NCBI GenBank assembly: GCA_022842885.1
Contig: JALHOR010000016.1
Location: forward strand, 1 to 64,000
DNA from: Anaerolineae bacterium
GTDB taxonomy: Bacteria; Chloroflexota; Anaerolineae; Aggregatilineales; Phototrophicaceae
DNA length: 64,000 nt
Direction of reading: 5' to 3'
Shown in pieces: positions 59,968 through 64,000 of this stretch. Positions within the stretch are counted from its first letter, which is position 1, and each line of letters starts with the position of its first letter. The position numbers and the translations under genes were made by a program. The notes beneath the pieces were generated by a model, which did not search any database, was not told the DNA's origin, and saw only the letters and a program-made list of their open reading frames with translations.

Positions 59968-60818
59968 GCATTATTTATCATTTAACGTCTGCTGCGGGCT
60001 GGGAGCAATCCCAGTCTGCTGGGCAGCACACCACGCCATCGCTTTCAACCGAAGGCTTCATTCATTGTTCGACAGCGGCGCAAGTGGTCAAAGTTGCCAA
60101 TAAATATTATCGGGAAATGCCAGATTGCATTGTCTTGTGGGTAGAAACTGAAAAATTATCGGCAGAAGTCAAATGGGAAGCACCGGCTCATCCTGACCCC
60201 AAAAACCCGCCGGAAACCGTTCCTAACGAACTTTTCCCGCATATTTATGGCGCAATGGACATAACAGCGGTGATTCAAACTAGCACCTTGCCCAAAGATG
60301 CTGCAGGCTTTTTTATACAGCCCGAAGGCTTACCCACCGAATCTGTGATTGAAATGCAGATTCATATTGGGCGGGCGCTGGAAACCGATGAGACAGCGCC
60401 GCAAGCCATTGTGTTTTTCCAGCAATTGACCGCGCAATACCCAGAAAATGCACTGGTACAGTTCGAGATGGGCGGCGCTTATGATTTTGCGGGCTATGAA
60501 GCTGAGGCAATTCCGCATTATGAACGCGCTATTGCGTTGGGCTTGCCAGAAGCGATTTTACCGCGTGTAGCAGTTCAATTGGGCAGTTCGCTACGCAACG
60601 TTGGCAAATACCCAGAAGCCGTTCATGTCCTGCAAACTGCCAGCCAAAAATTTCCAGAACATCGGTCTTTGCGCGTCTTTTTGGCGTTAGCATTACATAG
60701 CACCGGCAAAAGCCAAGCCGCCCTCGTGGAATTATTAGACCTCGTGATTAATACGCCGGATGTCTTGGAGGCGTATCATCGTTCCCTGCGTTATTACACC
60801 GATGAACTGCGTGAATAA
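59964..60818 (+). CDS. DUF952 - TPR fusion protein
   Basis: The 284-residue protein begins MSIIYHLTSAAGWEQSQSAG, with EGFIHCSTAAQVVKVANKYY, the classic DUF952 pattern (residues 1-110), related to ADP-ribosyltransferase folds. The C-terminal 160 residues are TPR-like (IEMQIHIGRALETDETAPQA, NVGKYPEAVHVLQTASQKFPEH). The frame opens further upstream but ATG 59964 begins the domain and overlaps the upstream TGA by ATGA. DUF952 is usually a stand-alone domain. Function is unknown. It may be regulated by its TPR partner. Confidence 0.85.
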   Translation: MSIIYHLTSAAGWEQSQSAGQHTTPSLSTEGFIHCSTAAQVVKVANKYYREMPDCIVLWVETEKLSAEVKWEAPAHPDPKNPPETVPNELFPHIYGAMDITAVIQTSTLPKDAAGFFIQPEGLPTESVIEMQIHIGRALETDETAPQAIVFFQQLTAQYPENALVQFEMGGAYDFAGYEAEAIPHYERAIALGLPEAILPRVAVQLGSSLRNVGKYPEAVHVLQTASQKFPEHRSLRVFLALALHSTGKSQAALVELLDLVINTPDVLEAYHRSLRYYTDELRE

Positions 60819-60887
60819 CGTGAGAAGCACACAACTTGAATTTCGATTACAATAAGGTTGTTCAGGCGTTATCAGGAAGGAATCCCC

Positions 60888-61376
60888 ATGCAACAACGTT
60901 GGGAATATGTTGTCGTCAATTTGGTGCGCTCTTATGGCATGAATTATCGCGCCAATGGCGAAAAAGTGGCGGCATGGAAAGATTTGCCCCTCTTTAAGAT
61001 GATGAAACAAATGGGCGAAAACGGCTATGAACTGACGGCGTATGATGGCGAAAATTATATTTTCAAGCGCCAATGGTCGCCCGGCACCCCAGAAAAATTA
61101 TTGGTTTATGCCATCAAAGAAGACCCGGAAAAAAGCCGCGAATATACGTTCTTGCAAGAAGTGGACGGTCCCCCGCCGCCGCCCCGTCCGGCTGTTCCTG
61201 CTGCGGCAAAACCGGGAGTACCGGGGCAACAGCCCCCGCAGCGCCCCGGCGCAGTACCACCCACCCGCGGACCTGTGGGGCAATCCGGCAACCGACCCAA
61301 CACACCCCCGGCAGCCAAATCCCCTGCCAATTCGCAGCAAGCCCGCCCACGTTCTCCGCAGGATGACGACGATTAA
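60888..61376 (+). CDS. DUF4177-like protein with proline-rich tail
   Basis: The 162-residue protein starts MQQRWEYVVVNLV with a later KMMKQMGENGYELTAYD, the DUF4177 pattern (residues 1-60). The C-terminal half is rich in Pro, Ala and Gln with a DDDD end (from about residue 95). The start ATG 60888 follows AGGAAGGAATCCCC. The tail is likely disordered and may bind partners. Function is unknown. It is followed by a spacer with a terminator. Confidence 0.7.
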   Translation: MQQRWEYVVVNLVRSYGMNYRANGEKVAAWKDLPLFKMMKQMGENGYELTAYDGENYIFKRQWSPGTPEKLLVYAIKEDPEKSREYTFLQEVDGPPPPPRPAVPAAAKPGVPGQQPPQRPGAVPPTRGPVGQSGNRPNTPPAAKSPANSQQARPRSPQDDDD

Positions 61377-61504
61377 ACCCACCCATGAGCGTAGGGCAAG
61401 CGTCGGTTAATGGTCATGATTTGTTTACACTTTTTTGATATTCTAAAAATGTCCAATGAGTTTGCCCCCACATCTCAATGGATAAACAGGCTTCCCCGAT
61501 AAAC

Positions 61505-61538
61505 ACCGAAAGCCCCCACCTCCCGGGGGTTTTTCGGT
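61505..61538. terminator. Terminator-like hairpin between the DUF4177-like and sugar dehydrogenase genes
   Basis: ACCGAAA-g-CCCCC pairs with GGGGG-t-TTTCGGT around a seven-base loop (61505-61538). The right arm has a T-rich tail on the plus strand and the complementary A run serves the other strand. Confidence 0.75.
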
Positions 61539-61565
61539 TCACTTGCCAATAATCTCCGCTATAAT
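61538..61565 (+). promoter_or_regulatory. Promoter of the sugar dehydrogenase gene
   Basis: TTCACT (61538-61543), a 16-base spacer and a perfect TATAAT (61560-61565), 41 bases before the GTG start at 61607. Confidence 0.55.
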
Positions 61566-61606
61566 TTGCCCCAAGCATAAACCCATTGAACATGAGGTGA
61601 GAGCGC

Positions 61607-62731
61607 GTGCGTTTTCTGTTGATGCTGGCTGTTTTATTGATTTGTTTTTTGCCGCTGGCGGCGCAAGATACTGTGTTGACCGATAATCTGACGGGTGTGC
61701 AGTATCGTGTCGAACAATATCTACCCGCGAATTTTCCGGTAGGCATGGTGTTCGCGCCCGATGGTCGGTTGTTCTATAACGAAAAAACTACGGGGAATGT
61801 GCGCGTTGTGAATGCCGATGGCACATTGCAGCCTGAACCGGTGATTAATTTTCCAACGGATGCGCTGCAAGAACGCGGCATGTTAGGCATCGCGCTGGAT
61901 CCCGATTTTGAGAATAACCAACTGATGTATATCGTACATACGCGCCTCGGCACAACCCGCGATTGGCCCGCCAATCAACTGGTGCGTTTTCGCTTAGAAA
62001 GTAACACAGGCGTTGAGCCACAAGTGCTGATGAGCGTACCCATCGAAACCGGAATTTTGCTGCACAATGGCGGCAATGTACATTTTGATGATGAGGGTTA
62101 TTTATTCATCACATTTGGCGATTATGGCAACGCCGCGCACGGGCAAGATTTGAGCGTGCCACAAGCAAAAATTCATCGCTTTATCGTCACGCCCGTAGGC
62201 TTACAACCTGCGCCAGGTAATCCTTTTGGCGATGATAACAGTGCGTATGCCTATGGACTGCGAAATTTATTTGATTTCACGTTTGACCCGTACACAGGCA
62301 ATATTTTCGGCGCGGAAGTGGGTCCCGATTGTGATGATGAAATTAATCTCATTTTGCCCGGGCTTAATTATGGCTGGCGCGAAGGTTATGAATGCATCGG
62401 CACAGGTATTATTGGTGGATTGCAACATCTATATGCGCCACCGCTGCTCAGTTTTACGCCCGTGATTGCCCCAACAGGCATCGTCGTCTATGACCACCCC
62501 GCTATCCCAGAATGGCAAGGCGATTTATTTTTTTGCGATTGGGTCTTTGGCGATATGCAGCGTGTGGAACTCAATGAGACACGCAATAAAGTGGTTGCTG
62601 TGCATCGGATTGATTTGGGCGGCGCAACCTGCCGGATTGATTTGGTGGTAGGACCTGAAGGGGGCTTATATTTCGGCACAGTGGGCGATTTTGGCGGCGC
62701 TATCCTACGGTTGTTGCCCATCACCCCCTGA
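61607..62731 (+). CDS. PQQ-type glucose/sorbosone dehydrogenase-like secreted protein
   Basis: The 374-residue protein has a signal peptide (RFLLMLAVLLICFLPLAAQD). A six-bladed propeller of the soluble glucose dehydrogenase/GSDH family follows: FPVGMVFAPDGRLFYNEKTTGNVRVV, RGMLGIALDPDFENNQLMYIVHTR, LLHNGGNVHFDDEGYLFITFGDYG (His is the conserved base), AYAYGLRNLFDFTFDP and GGDLFFCDWVFGDM-like ends. It may oxidise a sugar with PQQ in the periplasm or outside. GTG 61607 is used because an upstream ATG is blocked by a stop; AGGTGA precedes it. No pqq genes are near. Confidence 0.88.
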   Translation: MRFLLMLAVLLICFLPLAAQDTVLTDNLTGVQYRVEQYLPANFPVGMVFAPDGRLFYNEKTTGNVRVVNADGTLQPEPVINFPTDALQERGMLGIALDPDFENNQLMYIVHTRLGTTRDWPANQLVRFRLESNTGVEPQVLMSVPIETGILLHNGGNVHFDDEGYLFITFGDYGNAAHGQDLSVPQAKIHRFIVTPVGLQPAPGNPFGDDNSAYAYGLRNLFDFTFDPYTGNIFGAEVGPDCDDEINLILPGLNYGWREGYECIGTGIIGGLQHLYAPPLLSFTPVIAPTGIVVYDHPAIPEWQGDLFFCDWVFGDMQRVELNETRNKVVAVHRIDLGGATCRIDLVVGPEGGLYFGTVGDFGGAILRLLPITP

Positions 62732-62741
62732 AAATAGAAAT

Positions 62742-62761
62742 CCCCCTGAGAAAGCAGGGGG
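62742..62761 (+). terminator. Terminator-like hairpin after the sugar dehydrogenase gene
   Basis: CCCCCTG (62742-62748) and CAGGGGG (62755-62761) are perfect arms with a six-base loop. A weak TCACTTTTG run follows. Confidence 0.65.
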
Positions 62762-62796
62762 TCACTTTTGTGATGAGATAAATTCGGGGACATGGT

Positions 62797-62802
62797 TATA
62801 AT
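62797..62802 (+). promoter_or_regulatory. -10 element of the yjjX gene
   Basis: A perfect TATAAT lies 77 bases before ATG 62879. The -35 is not clear. Confidence 0.3.
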
Positions 62803-62878
62803 CACCACATGTTTCTAATATAACAGAGTATGACGTAATTTGCAAGTAGCAATATGGTACTAAATCAAGGGAAAATCA

Positions 62879-63418
62879 ATGCTTCAACAATCTGTCATCG
62901 TTGCCTCCACTAACCCTGTCAAAATTGAAGCGGCACGCTTAGGTTTCGGGCGTATGTTTCCTGACGTGCAATTTCTGATTGAAGGCGCAGCCATATCGTC
63001 CGATGTTAGCCACCAACCGATGACGAGCATCGAAACCTACCAAGGCGCAGCAAGTCGGGCGCATAATGCCGCTGTCCAATATCCACAGGCTAATTTTACG
63101 ATTGGGATAGAAGGCGGTGTAGAAGACCAACAGGGCGCACTACAAGTTTTTGCGTGGGTCGTGGTGCAAGCTGCCGGACAAATTGGCAAAGCACAAACCG
63201 GGGTCTTTTATCTGCCGCAGGAAGTCGCTGTTTTGGTACGGCAAGGCTTGGAATTGGGTGATGCTGATGATGTTGTCTTTGGGCGTAGCAATTCTAAGCA
63301 AGCAAATGGTTCAATTGGTTTATTGACGGATGATGCCCTAACGCGCACCGATTATTATGTTCAAGCCGTGATAATGGCGTTGATTCCTTTCAAAAAGCCG
63401 CAATTCAATTGGGAATAA
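62879..63418 (+). CDS. yjjX: Inosine/xanthosine triphosphatase YjjX-like
   Basis: The 179-residue protein has the YjjX start VIVASTNPVKIEAARLGFGRMF (residues 6-27) and the later TYQGAASRAHNAAVQYP and FTIGIEGGVEDQQ strand, as in non-canonical purine NTP phosphatases. The C-terminal DVVFGRSNSKQANGSIGLLTDDALTRTDYYVQAVIMAL is also typical. It removes inosine or xanthosine triphosphate from nucleotide pools. Length is normal. It is a single-gene unit between a terminator and a convergent hairpin. Confidence 0.88.
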   Translation: MLQQSVIVASTNPVKIEAARLGFGRMFPDVQFLIEGAAISSDVSHQPMTSIETYQGAASRAHNAAVQYPQANFTIGIEGGVEDQQGALQVFAWVVVQAAGQIGKAQTGVFYLPQEVAVLVRQGLELGDADDVVFGRSNSKQANGSIGLLTDDALTRTDYYVQAVIMALIPFKKPQFNWE

Positions 63419-63435
63419 TGTGACATAGAAAATAT

Positions 63436-63459
63436 AGGCGACCTCCGTGAAGGTCGCCT
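63436..63459. terminator. Hairpin between convergent yjjX and NHL-repeat genes
   Basis: AGGCGACCT (63436-63444) and AGGTCGCCT (63451-63459) are perfect nine-base arms with a six-base loop. T runs are short, so the terminator call is moderate. Confidence 0.7.
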
Positions 63460-63475
63460 GCAATGTATTGTGTGA

Positions 63476-64000
63476 TTACCCACCAAGCTGCGGTGGCACA
63501 ACATTGCGTTCAACGCTGAGGATGGTATTGTCGCTGTCTTCTGCAACTATCACCGGCAGATTGACTGTAAATTCGTCTATCAGACAGAATTTTTCATCTT
63601 TTGCTTCGCAGTAGAACAATGTTACAGTAAACGATAATGTACCTTCGACTACACCAAACGATACAGGAATTTGGGTGGATAAATCCGTGAGTTTGAATGT
63701 CTCCTGAGCAAATTCAAACGGGGCATCAAGGCTGTTGATTTTGACATATGAATCGGTCAGAGTATTGAGTTTGTAATCTTCTGGCAAGCTAATCGTCAAA
63801 GCAATTTCACCCGCACCAATTGCCACTGTCTGAGCATCCAGCGTTAGCACTTCGCCCAATGCCGCATTACCCCCCACAATCGTGACCGCATTGGTTTCGA
63901 TTTTGAGTGCTTGTGGATTAGGAAATACAATCGTACTGACAATGCCTTGTTCTAAGTCAATCACCCGCAGCGCATGATTATTCGTATCAGCAACATATAA
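63476..64000 (-). CDS. NHL-repeat protein, partial (C-terminal part)
   Basis: The minus-strand frame is open to the right edge. The residues encoded at 63964-64000 read YVADTNNHALRVIDLE, a clear NHL repeat. This is followed by a beta-rich C-terminal domain with paired Cys in FYCEAKDEKFCLID and a NLPVIVAEDSDN end. This resembles the C-terminal part of NHL-repeat proteins with a thioredoxin or OmpL-like tail, seen in Chloroflexota and other bacteria. The internal GTG at 63964 is not a start. Function and start lie outside the window. Confidence 0.8.
   Translation of the reverse strand, partial: LYVADTNNHALRVIDLEQGIVSTIVFPNPQALKIETNAVTIVGGNAALGEVLTLDAQTVAIGAGEIALTISLPEDYKLNTLTDSYVKINSLDAPFEFAQETFKLTDLSTQIPVSFGVVEGTLSFTVTLFYCEAKDEKFCLIDEFTVNLPVIVAEDSDNTILSVERNVVPPQLGG

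Noticed and set aside
61098-61386. Several minus-strand frames opposite the proline-rich tail
   Set aside because: They are Gly-rich shadows of the Pro/Ala codons on the plus strand.
1-64000. CRISPR arrays, IS elements, prophage and rRNA
   Set aside because: No regularly spaced short repeats, transposase, integrase, phage structural genes or rRNA-like sequence noticed on either strand.

Overview
The window looks like a chromosomal segment of a free-living bacterium of roughly balanced base composition, most likely a member of the Chloroflexota (Anaerolineae-like). This is inferred from the mix of gene families: very long GAF/PAS histidine kinases, TIR and FHA signalling proteins, a sortase, DUF4058, Ni-pincer lactate racemase and many small TetR-controlled units. 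No rRNA gene or other taxonomic marker is present, so the assignment is tentative. There is no phage, IS element, CRISPR array or plasmid backbone visible. One tRNA (Ser-GGA) lies at 54.9 kb.

Layout. 0-2.4 kb: a TetR-ABC ATPase-ABC permease export operon (the permease runs off the left edge) with a 12-bp perfect inverted-repeat operator. 2.4-6.5 kb: a secreted SH3-like protein, a flavin/pyridoxamine oxidase-fold protein and a membrane-anchored TPR/WD40 protein. 6.5-21.5 kb: TetR/P450, TrmO, SDR, lactate racemase, a response-regulator/kinase fusion, a GT1 glycosyltransferase with its own TetR, membrane proteins, an Mrr-like nuclease, and a class I terpene synthase. The P450, SDR, glycosyltransferase and terpene synthase could together make a decorated terpenoid, though they are interspersed with unrelated genes. 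21.6-22.8 kb: a minus-strand cluster of four very small genes (28-58 codons) with good Shine-Dalgarno sites, a clear promoter, hairpins and flanking terminators. 22.9-35.3 kb: a long NusB, a three-PAS kinase, a five-gene envelope/carbohydrate operon ending in a NagB-like protein with a changed active-site residue, glycerol kinase, an HNH pair, DUF2071-Dps, and a GAF-PAS kinase.

35.5-48.6 kb is the most unusual part: a TIR-TPR protein, an FHA-FHA-TIR protein, a STAND/NB-ARC-like ATPase with an acidic linker and TPRs, a divergent dihydroorotate-dehydrogenase-like flavoprotein, a 1672-residue seven-GAF hybrid kinase and a TIR-FHA protein. Two TIR domains keep the glutamate expected for NAD cleavage and the third has threonine there. 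The co-occurrence of TIR, FHA, STAND and TPR modules suggests a phospho-threonine-linked sensing or defence network. This is inference from domain content and neighbourhood.

48.7-64 kb: an FAD oxidoreductase, an atypical kinase without an H-box, a RidA plus two Gfo/Idh/MocA dehydrogenases operon, tRNA-Ser, a PadR/HAAS-domain pair, several DUF proteins, two secreted proteins, a DUF952-TPR fusion, a PQQ-type sugar dehydrogenase, YjjX, and the C-terminal part of an NHL-repeat protein running off the right edge. Family names come from reading motifs by eye; no database search was possible.
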